Made by a program: the position numbers and the translations under genes. The notes beneath the pieces are model-generated. The model was not told where the DNA came from and did not search any database. It was given only the letters and a program-made list of their open reading frames with translations. Below are positions 38,836 through 47,808 of a stretch of DNA of 64,000 nt, piece after piece; position 1 is the first letter of the stretch; each line of letters starts with the position of its first letter. The DNA comes from Planctomycetota bacterium. GTDB lineage: Bacteria > Planctomycetota > UBA1135 > GCA-002686595. The stretch is taken from assembly GCA_020638875.1 (NCBI GenBank), contig JACKHS010000008.1:62001-126000 (forward strand). The letters are read 5' to 3'.

Positions 38836-40823
38836 CCGATGCGCGTGGAGACGAGGAGGCCTTTGACGAACTGCTCGACGCCGTCGGCGTCCAGGCCCAG
38901 GCTCGCGAACTGCTGACCGCGCGTGGTGCGGTGCTCCACGAAGCGGTCGGGCAGGCCGAGCACGCGCACCCGCGCGCCGTCGAGCGGCAGGCGCGACTGC
39001 GCCTCGAGCACGGCCGAGCCGAAGCCGCCCATGCGCTGGTGGTCCTCGAGCGTCACGAGGTGCCGGTAGCGCTGCAGGTCGCGCGCGAGCAGCTCCTCGT
39101 CGAGCGGCTTGGCGAAGCGCGCGTCGACCACGCCGATCTCGACGCCTTGCGCGCGCAGCCGGTCGGCAACCTCGAGCGCGGTGGTCACCATGCTGCCGTA
39201 CGCCCACAGGCACAGGCGCTCGCCCTCGCACAGGGTCTCGGCCTTGCCCAGCGCCATCTCGCGGCGCTCGCCGGGGTGGATGCGCGCGTTCGCGGGCGAC
39301 GCGTCGCGCGGGTAGCGCAGCGCGACCGGTCCGTCGTGGCGCAGCGCGACCGCGAGCATGCGCTCCATGTCGGCCGCGTCGCGCGGCGAGCACAGCACCA
39401 TGCCCGGCAGCGTGCGCAGGTACGCGATGTCGAAGCACCCGTTGTGCGTCGGCCCGTCCGCGCCGACGAGGCCCGCGCGGTCGAGGCACAGCAGCACCGG
39501 CAGGTGTTGCAGCGCGATCTCCTGGAAGACCTGGTCGTAGCCGCGCTGGAGGAAGGTCGAGTAGATCGCCGCGACCGGGCGCGCGCCGGCCTTCGCCAGG
39601 CCCGCGGCCATCGCCAGCGCGTGCTGCTCGGTGATGCCCGTGTCGTGGAAGCGCGACGGGAAGCGCTCGGCGAAGGCGTCGAGGCCGGTGCCCGAGGGCA
39701 TGGCCGCGGTGATCGCGTGGATGCGCAGGTCGCGCTCGGCCGCCTTCACCAGCGCGTCGGCGAAGAGCTGCGTGAAGGCCGGCCCGCTCGGCTCGGCGTT
39801 CGCGCCGGGCTGCACCTTGCCGTCCTCCTTGCCGGTGCCCTTGGGCGCCGCGGCCTTGCGCGGCTTGACCGCGTGCACGTGCTCGGGGTGCTCCTCGGCG
39901 CCGGGGTGGCCCTTGCCCTTCTGCGTCAGCGTGTGCACGAGCACGACGCCGTCGAGTTCCTTCGCGCGCTTGAAGGTCTCCACCAGCCGCCGCACGTCGT
40001 GCCCGTCGATGGGGCCGATGTACGTCACGCCGAGCTCCTCGAACACGTGGCCCGGGACGAGGCTGTGGCGCACCACCTCGCCGATCTGGTCGAGCGTGCG
40101 GTCGACGCGCTCGCCGATCACCGGGATGGCGGTGATGAGGCTCTGGATCTCCTGCTGCGCGCGCTGGAGCAGCCGGGCGGAGCGCAGGCGCGAGAAGTAG
40201 CGCGCCATCGCGCCGACCGACTTGGAGATCGACCACTCGTTGTCGTTGAGCACGACGAGCAGGTCCTGGCCGAGCGCGCCGGCGTGGTTGATCGCCTCGA
40301 AGGCCACGCCCGCGCCCATGCTGGCGTCGCCGATCACCGCGGCGACGTGCGGCGGGTCGGGGTCGCCGGTCGAGCCGAGCGCGAGCCCGAGCGCCAGGCT
40401 GATGCTCGTGCCCGCGTGGCCGGTGTGGAACAGGTCGTACTCGGACTCCTCGGGGTGCGTGAAGCCGCACAGGCCCTCGGTCTGGCGCAGCTTCGCGAAG
40501 CCCGCGCGGCGGCCCGTGACGAGCTTGTGCGTGTAGCACTGGTGGCTGACGTCCCAGACCAGCCGGTCGCGCCGGAAGTCGAAGACGTAGTGCAACGCGG
40601 CGGTCAGCTCGACCGCGCCGAGGTTCGAGCCGAGGTGCCCGCCCGTGATCTGCACGCTCTCCAGCAGGAACTCGCGCGCCTCGCCGCACCAGGCCTCGAG
40701 CTGCTTGAGGTCGAGGGCCTTCAGGTCGGCCGGCGACGCGACCTGCTCGAGCAGGCGCGGGGCGTCGTCGCCGCTGGGGCCGGCGGGGGGCGTGGACGGA
40801 GAGGAGGAGGGCTCGCGGGTCAT
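38832..40823 (-). CDS. dxs: 1-deoxy-D-xylulose-5-phosphate synthase
   Basis: A 663-residue thiamine-diphosphate enzyme, first step of the MEP isoprenoid pathway. Key segments: ITGGHLGSNLGAVELT, the ThDP motif GDASMGAGVAFEAINHAG ending in LNDNEWSIS, FHDTGITEQHALAMAAG with the conserved Glu, and DRAGLVGADGPTHNG. The canonical GDG of the ThDP motif is GDA; I recall GDAS in other planctomycete DXS, so this is probably lineage-typical. An inserted Pro/Lys/Gly-rich stretch (~residues 310-345) extends the linker. The start ATG at 40823 has AGGGAG eight nt upstream. Confidence 0.95.
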   Translation of the reverse strand: MTREPSSSPSTPPAGPSGDDAPRLLEQVASPADLKALDLKQLEAWCGEAREFLLESVQITGGHLGSNLGAVELTAALHYVFDFRRDRLVWDVSHQCYTHKLVTGRRAGFAKLRQTEGLCGFTHPEESEYDLFHTGHAGTSISLALGLALGSTGDPDPPHVAAVIGDASMGAGVAFEAINHAGALGQDLLVVLNDNEWSISKSVGAMARYFSRLRSARLLQRAQQEIQSLITAIPVIGERVDRTLDQIGEVVRHSLVPGHVFEELGVTYIGPIDGHDVRRLVETFKRAKELDGVVLVHTLTQKGKGHPGAEEHPEHVHAVKPRKAAAPKGTGKEDGKVQPGANAEPSGPAFTQLFADALVKAAERDLRIHAITAAMPSGTGLDAFAERFPSRFHDTGITEQHALAMAAGLAKAGARPVAAIYSTFLQRGYDQVFQEIALQHLPVLLCLDRAGLVGADGPTHNGCFDIAYLRTLPGMVLCSPRDAADMERMLAVALRHDGPVALRYPRDASPANARIHPGERREMALGKAETLCEGERLCLWAYGSMVTTALEVADRLRAQGVEIGVVDARFAKPLDEELLARDLQRYRHLVTLEDHQRMGGFGSAVLEAQSRLPLDGARVRVLGLPDRFVEHRTTRGQQFASLGLDADGVEQFVKGLLVSTRIG

Positions 40824-40912
40824 GTCGGGGGCTCCCTGGAGTCCTCCAGTCTCCCCCACACCCGGCGGAGCTTCCAAGCCCCCGCCCGAACAAATGCGGT
40901 GGCGCGCGCCGC

Positions 40913-41803
40913 TCAGTGACTGCGGTGGACCAGCGCGCGCACCAGAGCCGCGGGTAGGCTGGCCGGGCCGTGGCCCAGGCGCGCGGCGGCCTCCAGCGCT
41001 TCGCCTGCGCGCGCCTCGGCCTCGCCGCGCGCACCCTGCAGGCCGAGCACGGCCACCATCGTCGCGCGGTCGAGCTCGCGGTCCTTGCCCGGCGTCTTGC
41101 CCAAGGTCGCCGCGTCACCGGTCTCGTCCAGCACGTCGTCGACGGCTTGGAAGCCCAGCCCCAGCGCCTCACCGTACGCGCGCGCCAACGCGCGCCGCTC
41201 GGCGCTCGCGCCCGCGGCGAGCGCGCCGAGCTCGCACGCGACCGCGATCAAGGCGGCGGTCTTCAGGCGGTGCACGGCGCGCACGCCCGCCGCGTCGGCC
41301 GCACTCCCGGCCAAGGTCATGTCGAGCACCTGACCGCCGACCATGCCCGCCCCGCCCGCCGCGCGCGCCAGCAGCGCGCACATCGCGCCGCCCGCCGCGC
41401 CGACGCCGCTCAACACGGCGAAGGCCTCCGTCAGCAGCGCGTCGCCGACCAGCACGCCGACGGCCTCGCCGTAGACCTTGTGACAGGTCGGCCGCCCGCG
41501 GCGCAGGTCGTCGTCGTCCATGCAGGGCAGGTCGTCGTGCACCAGGCTGTAGGTGTGCAGCATCTCGACGGCCGCGGCGGGTCGCTCGGCGGCCTCGGGC
41601 GCGCCGCCCTCGAGCTCGCAGAAGAGCCGCACCAGCGCGGGCCGCAGGCGCTTGCCGCCGGCGAAGAGCGCGTAGCGCGCGGCCTCGGCCAGCGGCGCGG
41701 GCCAAGTGTCCGGCGCGGGCGCGTGGCGCTCCAGCGCGGCCTCGCTCCAGCGCCGGGCCGCCTCCAGCCAGGCCTCGAGGCTCTCGTCCTGCGGCGCGCC
41801 CAC
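40913..41803 (-). CDS. ispA: polyprenyl (farnesyl/geranylgeranyl) diphosphate synthase
   Basis: A 296-residue short-chain prenyltransferase that condenses IPP with allylic diphosphates. The first Asp-rich motif is DDLPCMDDDDLRRG (DDx4D), and the second is DDVLDETGD. GGKRLRP, Gln in VGGQVLDM and the Lys-Thr in HRLKTAALI complete the site. The DDx4D form points to a bacterial FPP/GGPP synthase. Start GTG at 41803, 3 nt after the xseB stop. Dxs follows 89 nt downstream, so precursor supply and chain building are co-expressed. Confidence 0.94.
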   Translation of the reverse strand: MGAPQDESLEAWLEAARRWSEAALERHAPAPDTWPAPLAEAARYALFAGGKRLRPALVRLFCELEGGAPEAAERPAAAVEMLHTYSLVHDDLPCMDDDDLRRGRPTCHKVYGEAVGVLVGDALLTEAFAVLSGVGAAGGAMCALLARAAGGAGMVGGQVLDMTLAGSAADAAGVRAVHRLKTAALIAVACELGALAAGASAERRALARAYGEALGLGFQAVDDVLDETGDAATLGKTPGKDRELDRATMVAVLGLQGARGEAEARAGEALEAAARLGHGPASLPAALVRALVHRSH

Positions 41804-41806
41804 GAA

Positions 41807-42109
41807 TCAGACGTCCGGGTCGTCTTCGTAGGGCCGCAGGGCGGCCTCGGCGCCGCGCGTCAGCTCCTCGACCTGCTTGCGGTAGCCGTCGAGCACCTGG
41901 CGGCACCCGGCGAGCAACGCCACGCCCTCCTTGTAGCGCTCGAGGGTGGCCTCGAGGCCCAGGCCGCCGTCCTCCATCTCCTGCACGATGGCCTCCAGGC
42001 GCCCCAGGCGCGCGTCGAAGGCCTCGGCGCCTGCCTGCGCCGCGCCCGCGGGGCCGGCCGTCTCGGACGAGGACGCCGTCTCGGACGAAGACTTGGGAGC
42101 TCTGCTCAT
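41807..42109 (-). CDS. xseB: exodeoxyribonuclease VII small subunit
   Basis: A 100-residue small subunit of exonuclease VII. Residues ~30-90 are two long helices: FDARLGRLEAIVQEMEDG, then LGLEATLERYKEGVALLAGC, matching the XseB signature. The Ser/Ala/Thr-rich first 28 residues are extra. The large subunit gene xseA is not nearby. It heads the ispA-dxs-nadK operon, an order found in many bacteria. Start choice: ATG 42109 sits 7 nt after a TAGGAT box; an ATG three codons earlier (42118) has GGGAG upstream, and the two readings exclude each other. Confidence 0.88.
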   Translation of the reverse strand: MSRAPKSSSETASSSETAGPAGAAQAGAEAFDARLGRLEAIVQEMEDGGLGLEATLERYKEGVALLAGCRQVLDGYRKQVEELTRGAEAALRPYEDDPDV

Positions 42110-42116
42110 GCGGCCC

Positions 42117-42122
42117 ATCCTA
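42117..42122 (-). promoter_or_regulatory. putative -10 box (TAGGAT) of xseB operon
   Basis: Minus-strand TAGGAT, 7 nt before the ATG at 42109, is consistent with a leaderless xseB mRNA. It overlaps the alternative ATG at 42118. Confidence 0.4.
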
Positions 42123-42172
42123 GCTCCCCCGGCCCGCCGGAGAAGGCCCCGACCGCCCCCGCCGCCGGGGGG

Positions 42173-42306
42173 TAGACTCCTGCGGGAGGCCCCTCGGGAC
42201 CTCCGGGCCCGCGCGTCGGGCGCCGTGAAGGCACCCGACGCGCACCGTGAAAGGCCCGCGAGGACCCGGTCGGGGTCAGCCCGCGCACCGTAGAATCCGA
42301 TACAAT
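42173..42306 (+). promoter_or_regulatory. long leader with -10-like boxes and a strong hairpin before the radical SAM gene
   Basis: Plus-strand TAGACT (42173-42178), TAGAAT (42291-42296) and TACAAT (42301-42306) are possible -10 boxes. Between them GCGTCGGGCGCC (42213-42224) pairs with GGCACCCGACGC (42230-42241) around a GTGAA loop, 11 pairs with one mismatch. A transcript from the first box would have a ~210-nt structured leader. No riboswitch class is recognised by eye. Confidence 0.4.
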
Positions 42307-42394
42307 CGGGCGCCTTCCGGGATGGATCCTCCAGCTAACGGAAGCGTTCGACTTCACCCGAAGCCTCCCCCGCACACCGCCCCGACTCGCCGGC

Positions 42395-43909
42395 ATGAAA
42401 GTCGCCCTCATCTACGCCAAGGCGCAGAACCTCAAGCAGAAGGCCGCCGAGGTCTTCGCCGACGACGACCTCACGAAGGGCGAGCTCGCCCGCGACGAGA
42501 TCTATCCGCCCCTGGGCATCACCATCCTGGCCGCCTGGCTCGAGCAGAACGGTCACGAGGTGCGCCTCAAGGACGACTCGATCGACGAGCTCGACGTCAT
42601 CCGCAAGGACATGGAGTGGGCCGACGTGGTCGGCATCTCCTCGCTGACGCCCAACGCGCGCCGCGCGCGCGAGCTCGGTCAGCTCTGCAAGGCGGAGTAC
42701 GGCAAGACCGTCATCATGGGCGGCCCGCACCCCACCACGAACCCCGAGTTCTTCCTCGACTCCGGCGCCGCCGACGTCTGCTGCGCGGGTGAAGGCGACG
42801 AGACGCTGCTCGAGTGGCTCGCCGTCCACGACCAGCCGGAGAAGTGGGACACGGTCCAGGGCATCACCTTCCTGCGCGACGGCGAGCAGGTCTCCACGCC
42901 GCGCCGCCCGCTGTTCAAGGACATGGACGCGATCCCGCGTCCCGCCTATCACCTGTGGGACATCCCGCGCTACATGCGCCTGATGATCAACCCCGGGGTG
43001 ACCTGCATCACGAGCCGCGGCTGCCCCTACGCCTGCACGTTCTGCGACGCGGAGATGACGCCGCGCCAGTACCGCGCGATGAGCCCTGAGGCGACGGTCG
43101 ACCTGCTCGAGTTCCTGCTCAAGACCTACAACCCGCCGCAGCTGACGCTCTTCGACGACCTCTTCACGATCCAGCGCAAGCGCGTGATCGCGATCTGCAA
43201 GGAGATCGTCAAGCGCGGCCTGTTCTTCGAGTGGATCTGCGAATCGCGGGTCGACACGATGGACTTCGAGATGCTCCGCTGGCTGCGCAAGGCCGGCTGC
43301 GTGAAGATCTACTACGGCCTCGAGTCGGGCTCGCCCAACATGCTCGTCACCATGAAGAAGGGCGTCACGCCCGAGAAGGTGCGCGCGGGCAGCAAGCTGA
43401 ACCGTCAGGTCGGCATGTACTTCAAGTTCTTCATCCTGTACGGCTTCCCCGAGGACACGCGTCAGGACCACGAGTACACCGAGAAGCTCATCGAGGAGAC
43501 GCGCCCCGACGCGATCTGCGTGTCCGTCCTCCAGCCGATCCCCGGCACCGAGGTCTACGAGCAGCTCAAGCCGATGCTCACGAAGGACGTCGCCGAGATG
43601 GACTTCCACTACTGGCACTCGACCGAGAGCTTCAAGCACCCCACCTTCACGCACGAGGAGCTGCACCAGGAACGCGAGCGCCTGCTCAAGGTCCACGCCC
43701 GCACCCTCAACCTGAAGAACAAGCTGCTGCGCAAGTTCGAGCGTCTGGCGGCGATGATCCGTCACCCCGAGCTGATCGGCGACCTCTTCGAGGTGCGCCG
43801 CCGCCGCAAGGACTTCCTCAAGCGCGTGGCCTCCTCCGAGTGGAGCTACTCGTACGACCAGCAGCGCGACCGCGTCGCCTTGCAGGTTCCGAACGTGCGC
43901 GCGGACTGA
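42395..43909 (+). CDS. B12-binding-type radical SAM enzyme, unknown substrate
   Basis: A 504-residue protein with an N-terminal cobalamin-binding-like Rossmann domain (residues ~1-150, YPPLGITILAAWLEQNGHEV and VIMGGPHPT) and a radical SAM domain. The 4Fe-4S motif is CPYACTFC (Cys210, Cys214, Cys217). ESRVDTMDFEMLRWLRKAGC and YYGLESGS continue the barrel. The C-terminal ~110 residues are helical and basic. No DxHxxG motif was seen in the N-terminal domain, so cobalamin may not be bound. The architecture matches the BchE/P-methylase-like group, whose members include methyltransferases and cyclases. It is monocistronic, with a run of hairpins after the stop. Confidence 0.9.
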   Translation: MKVALIYAKAQNLKQKAAEVFADDDLTKGELARDEIYPPLGITILAAWLEQNGHEVRLKDDSIDELDVIRKDMEWADVVGISSLTPNARRARELGQLCKAEYGKTVIMGGPHPTTNPEFFLDSGAADVCCAGEGDETLLEWLAVHDQPEKWDTVQGITFLRDGEQVSTPRRPLFKDMDAIPRPAYHLWDIPRYMRLMINPGVTCITSRGCPYACTFCDAEMTPRQYRAMSPEATVDLLEFLLKTYNPPQLTLFDDLFTIQRKRVIAICKEIVKRGLFFEWICESRVDTMDFEMLRWLRKAGCVKIYYGLESGSPNMLVTMKKGVTPEKVRAGSKLNRQVGMYFKFFILYGFPEDTRQDHEYTEKLIEETRPDAICVSVLQPIPGTEVYEQLKPMLTKDVAEMDFHYWHSTESFKHPTFTHEELHQERERLLKVHARTLNLKNKLLRKFERLAAMIRHPELIGDLFEVRRRRKDFLKRVASSEWSYSYDQQRDRVALQVPNVRAD

Positions 43910-43924
43910 TCGCGCGCTAGAGTT

Positions 43925-43994
43925 CCCGCCAAGGCGGGCAGCCGGGAAACCCGACGCCCGTCAGAGACGACCTCCGAGGAAACCTCGGGGGTCG
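43925..43994 (+). terminator. hairpin cluster after the radical SAM gene
   Basis: Three hairpins follow within 85 nt of the stop: CCCGCC-AA-GGCGGG (43925-43938), CGGG-AAA-CCCG (43943-43953) and CGACCTCCGAGG-AAA-CCTCGGGGGTCG (43968-43994, one G-U). The last is followed by GTCTCCTTTC and is the best terminator of the set. Confidence 0.65.
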
Positions 43995-44007
43995 GTCTCC
44001 TTTCAGG

Positions 44008-44030
44008 GGGGCCGGCGAGGAGCCGGCCCC
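44008..44030 (-). terminator. hairpin after the minus-strand membrane protein gene
   Basis: A perfect 9-bp stem, GGGGCCGGC / GCCGGCCCC, with a 5-nt loop lies 13 nt past the stop at 44044 on the minus strand. On that strand CTGAAAGG follows, not a U-tract. It may work together with the hairpin at 43968-43994. Confidence 0.5.
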
Positions 44031-44043
44031 GCTGCGTGCGGCG

Positions 44044-45843
44044 TCACTCCGGCAGGCGGTGCCAGGCGAGCTCCCGCCGGTAGCCCTCGAGCAGCGCCGC
44101 GCCGACCTCGGCCGGCAGGCTCGCGCAGTACGCCTCAGCGCGCGCGGGGTGCACGCGGAAGCGCTTGTGGAGCCAACGGCCGAGGCCGCGCAGGTACGCC
44201 GCGCGCTCCGCGGGGGCCAGGTCGGCGCCGCGCGCGACCTCGCGCGTCACCTGGGCGTCGAGCGGGTGGCCGCCCGCGCCGAAGCGCCCCAGCGCCTCGA
44301 GCAGCACGAGCCGGCGCGGCGGCGCGTCCTGACGCACGAGGCTCAACGCCCGCCCCGCGTCCCAGCCGCACGCGATCACCAGCGTCGGCCCCAGCCCCAG
44401 CCAGTAGCTCTGCCGCCGCTCGGGCGCGTAGGCCGCGACGGAGGCCAGTGCGCGCCCCAGCGCGCCCGCCGGGTCGCCGCGCCCCTCCTCGCGCCAGAGG
44501 TTGCCGGCCGCGTCGGCGCGCAGCCAGTCGCGCGCGGGCTCGTCGAAGCCCTCGACGAGGTCGAGCTTCTCCGCGAGGTCGCCGTCGAAGTGCCACAGCA
44601 CCTTCGCGAAGTACTGGTCGTAGTCGTAGCCCTTCGTCTCGACGAGCGTGCGCCAGTTCGCGCCGAGCGTGGTCGGCGAGCCCGCGCGCACCGCGCGCAG
44701 CGTGCCGGCCGCGCCGCCGGCGAGCAGCAGCGCCGCCAGCGCGCTCGCGGCCCAGCGCAGGCGCGCGCCGCCGCTCCAGGCGCGCGCGACGCCCGCCGCG
44801 ACGAGCAGCGTCGCGAAGCACCACAGCGGCGCGAGGCGCAGCAGCAGGAAGAAGTGGAACACCTCGCCCTGGACGAAGCCCGTGCCGAGGTACGCCGCGA
44901 GGAAGAGCGCGAGGTAGCCGCCCGCGTAGACCAGGCCGCGTCGCGCCGCCGCGGCGCCCGGGCCGTCGCGCAGCAGCCACAGCGGCGCGACCAGGCTCGC
45001 GACGAGCCAGCTCCACGCGCTGACGAGGTGCCCCGCCGACGCGTCGACGAAGACCGAGCGCGCGAACGCGCCCAGGAGCTCGGACTTCGCCGGCGCCGCC
45101 GCGTCGCCCGCGATCGCCGCGCCGTGGATGTCGAACACGCGCTCGCCGACGAGCGCGTACATCAGCAGCAACGGCGTCGCGCCGAGCAGCGTCCCGACGA
45201 GCCCCAGCGCGCCGCCGGCGCCGAGCACGCCGCGCGGCCGGCGCACGCAGAGCACGACGAGCACCCACGCCGCGGCCAGCGCGACCTGGTAGCTGAAGTA
45301 CAGGCCGAACCCGGTGACCAGCCCCAGCGCGAACCACTCGCGCCGCGGCCGCGCCTCCCCGAAGGCCAGGCGCCAGCCCAGCCCCAGCACGCCGAACGCG
45401 AAGAGCAGCGCCTCGTGGTGGATGCCGAGGTCGATCAGCGCGAGCTTCTGGAACGCCTCGGGCGCGAGCACCAGCAGCGTCGCGAAGAGCGCGGCCGCGC
45501 CGGCGCCGAACAGCGCGCGCGCGAAGCGCCAGCCGGCCGCGACGATCGCGAGGCCCCACGCCAGCGTGACGAGCTTGTGCGCCAGGAGGCACGGCCCGAC
45601 CAGCAGGAAGGCCACGGCGGCGAGGTGACTCGCGACGAAGCCGCCGCCCTCGTAGTAGTGGTACGCGAGCTGATGGTGCGGCACCGCCAGCCCGTCGAGC
45701 ATGGCTTTCGCCGCGGTGCCCTTCTCGAGCTCCTCGCCGTAGAAGAAGACGTCCGCGAGCGAGAGCACCAGCGCCGCCTTGACCGCGAGGGCCAGGCCCA
45801 GGACGAGCAGCAGGGTGCGGCGCGAGCTCGAGGCGGCGGGCAT
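44044..45843 (-). CDS. polytopic membrane protein, possibly GT-C glycosyltransferase-like
   Basis: A 599-residue protein with ~11 hydrophobic helices in residues 10-390 and a soluble alpha-helical C-terminus (~400-599). The first periplasmic loop has the acidic stretch FFYGEELEKGTAAKAML, where GT-C enzymes such as ArnT/PMT carry their catalytic Asp/Glu. IDLGIHHEALLFAFG and a KGYDYDQYF segment after the last helix are notable. No specific family signature is certain; dolichol- or polyprenyl-phosphate sugar transferase-like is an inference from topology. A TAGGCT box lies 6 nt before the ATG, which suggests leaderless expression. Confidence 0.75.
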   Translation of the reverse strand: MPAASSSRRTLLLVLGLALAVKAALVLSLADVFFYGEELEKGTAAKAMLDGLAVPHHQLAYHYYEGGGFVASHLAAVAFLLVGPCLLAHKLVTLAWGLAIVAAGWRFARALFGAGAAALFATLLVLAPEAFQKLALIDLGIHHEALLFAFGVLGLGWRLAFGEARPRREWFALGLVTGFGLYFSYQVALAAAWVLVVLCVRRPRGVLGAGGALGLVGTLLGATPLLLMYALVGERVFDIHGAAIAGDAAAPAKSELLGAFARSVFVDASAGHLVSAWSWLVASLVAPLWLLRDGPGAAAARRGLVYAGGYLALFLAAYLGTGFVQGEVFHFFLLLRLAPLWCFATLLVAAGVARAWSGGARLRWAASALAALLLAGGAAGTLRAVRAGSPTTLGANWRTLVETKGYDYDQYFAKVLWHFDGDLAEKLDLVEGFDEPARDWLRADAAGNLWREEGRGDPAGALGRALASVAAYAPERRQSYWLGLGPTLVIACGWDAGRALSLVRQDAPPRRLVLLEALGRFGAGGHPLDAQVTREVARGADLAPAERAAYLRGLGRWLHKRFRVHPARAEAYCASLPAEVGAALLEGYRRELAWHRLPE

Positions 45844-45849
45844 CGCGCA

Positions 45850-45855
45850 AGCCTA
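45850..45855 (-). promoter_or_regulatory. putative -10 box (TAGGCT), leaderless start
   Basis: Minus-strand TAGGCT is separated from the ATG at 45843 by 6 nt, the same geometry as at 1545-1550. Any RNA would start at or next to the start codon. Confidence 0.5.
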
Positions 45856-46063
45856 GCTCCATCGACTCGCGAACGCGCACGCCGGGCTTCGCAAACACCC
45901 GGCCTCGCCGACCCTCGGGTTCGCGCGGGACACCGCCGGGAACCGAGTCGCCGTGCGCGTCGCGCGCTCCGCGCTCGACCGGGCCGCCGCGGAAGGCGCG
46001 GCGCGTCCCCGTCGGCGCCGACCGACTCCACGGCCCCGCGCTGACCGCCGCGCGCCGCGCTGG

Positions 46064-46069
46064 TAGAGT
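46064..46069 (+). promoter_or_regulatory. putative -10 box (TAGAGT), leaderless start
   Basis: TAGAGT is followed by 6 nt (CGCGCC) and the GTG at 46076. The spacing equals that at 1545-1550 and 45850-45855. Confidence 0.5.
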
Positions 46070-46075
46070 CGCGCC

Positions 46076-47755
46076 GTGGACCTCGAGCAGCGGCGCTTCG
46101 GCTGGCGGCGCGCGGACCCCGCGTGGCTGGGGCTCGTGCTGGTCGTGCTCGTCCTCGCCGGGCTGCGCGGAGGTTGGGCGCTGGACGACCGCGAGCTCGT
46201 GCTCGAGAACCCCTTGGTGCGCGGCGAGCTGCCCTGGTGGCGCGCCTTCGACCGCGACTACTTCCACCACCTCGGCGGCGCCGGCCAGTGGCGGCCGCTC
46301 GCCACGCTCAGCCTGCGCCTCGACCACGCGCTGTACGGCGCGACGAGCACCGGCTACCACGTCACCAACGCCCTGCTGCAGCTCGCCGTCGCCGCGCTGC
46401 TGCTGCCCTGGCTGCACGGCGCGGCCCGCGCGCGCGCGGCGGTGCTGGCCGGCTCGTGCGCCTTCGCGCTGCACCCGGCGCTCTGCGACGCCTTCGGCTG
46501 GATCGCGGGGCGCACCTCGATGCTGTCGGCGCTGGGGCCGCTGGCGGCGGCCGCGTGGTTGGCGCGTCGCGAGCGCGCGCCGGCGCCCGCCGCGCTCTGC
46601 GTCGCCGGGCGCCGGCCTCCTGTGCGGGCTGCTCGGCAAGGAGGACGCGCTCGTGCTCGCGCCGCTCGTCTGGTGGAGCGCGCGGGCCGCGGCGGCGCGC
46701 GGCGAGCCTGGGTCTCGCGGCGGCCGCGCTCCGCGCCTTCGTCGGTCGCTGGTGCGCGCTGGGCGGGCCGCTCGTCGGCGCGACCACGCCCGCGCTGGTC
46801 GGCGCGCCGCTGCTCGAGCGCCTGCAGGTCAGGAGCGCGGCGTTGACCGAGGCGCTGCGGCTGGCCCTCTGGCCGCGCGACTTCCCGCCGCTCTACGACG
46901 CGCGCCTGCTCGCGGCGCGCGTCGGCGACGCTGGCCGCTGGGCGGCGCGCTCGCCGCGTCGGTGCTGATCGCGGCGCTGTGCGCTCCGCGCGCGCTCGTC
47001 TGCGCGCGAGCACCCGCCGGCGCGCGCGTGGGCGCTCGGCGCGCTGCTGGCCTTCCTGCCCGTCGCGCAGCTCGTGCCGATCGGCGAGGTGTTCGCGCCG
47101 CGCTTCCTGTACCTGCCGCTGCTGTACGCGGCGCCGCTCGTCGCGCTCGGCCTGCGACCGCGTGCGGCCGCCGCGCCTGCGCGCGCTCTGCGCGGCCGCC
47201 GTGTGCCTCGCGTGCGCCGGCGGCACGCTCGCGCGCGCGGAGGTGTGGGTCGATCGCGGCAGCTTGCGGCGCGAGCAGTTGCGCCACGCGCCCGACGACG
47301 CCGCGTCCTGGAACAACCTCGGGCTGCACCACGAGGAGCGCGGCGAGCTCGACGCGGCGCGCGCGGCCTGGACGCGCGCGACCGAGGTCGACCCGCGCTA
47401 CTCGAAGGCGTGGAGCAACCTCGGCCGGCTGGCCTTCGCCGCGGGCGACCTCGACGCGGCCGAGGCGGCCTGGACGCGCGCCCTGGCCGAGGGGCCGCGC
47501 AACGCCGTGGCGCACGTCAACCTCGCGTCGCTGCGCCTGCGTCGCGCGGACGCGCGCGGCGCGGCCGAGCTCTACGCGCGCGCCGTCGAGCTGGCCCCCG
47601 GCCTCGCCGCCGGCGGTGGCGCGGCCTCGCGCAGGCGCGCGCTCGCGCTCGGCGAGCTCGACGCCGCCGACGCGGCGCTGGCGCGCGCCCTCGCGCTCGC
47701 GCCGCGCGACCCCGCCGCGCGCGCGCTGGAGCGCCGGCTGCGGGACGCGCGCTGA
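46076..47755 (+). pseudogene. TMTC-like membrane TPR protein, multiply frameshifted
   Basis: The remains of a ~560-residue membrane protein with C-terminal TPRs, similar to TMTC-type O-mannosyltransferase-like proteins. Frame-by-frame pieces align in order. WALDDRELVLENPLVRG and GYHVTNALLQLAVAALL, then FALHPALCDAFGWIAGRTSML, come from 46076-~46605. LCGLLGKEDALVLAPLVWW follows to ~46700, SLGLAAAALRAFVGRW to ~46930, LGGALAASVLIAALC to ~47015, and PIGEVFAPRFLYLPLLY to ~47175. TPRs (AASWNNLGLHHEERGELDAA, YSKAWSNLGRLAFAAGDLDA) run to 47755. At least five frame changes (+1, +1, -1, +1, +1) are needed, with a probable further pair near 47610-47640. All fall in CG-rich runs, so decay and assembly error are both possible. 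Confidence 0.75.
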
Positions 47756-47795
47756 TCCGACGCTGTCGAGCGCTGCCAAGTCGCGCCGGACTCGC

Positions 47796-47801
47796 TAGGG
47801 T
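47796..47801 (+). promoter_or_regulatory. putative -10 box (TAGGGT), leaderless start
   Basis: TAGGGT is 7 nt before the ATG of the first cytochrome c lipoprotein. It follows the stop of the frameshifted gene, so the cytochrome pair may have its own promoter. Confidence 0.45.
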
Positions 47802-47808
47802 CTCGGGC

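Noticed and set aside
42213..42241. Intrinsic terminator before the radical SAM gene
   Set aside because: It lies between divergent genes and no U-tract follows, so it is listed as part of a leader.
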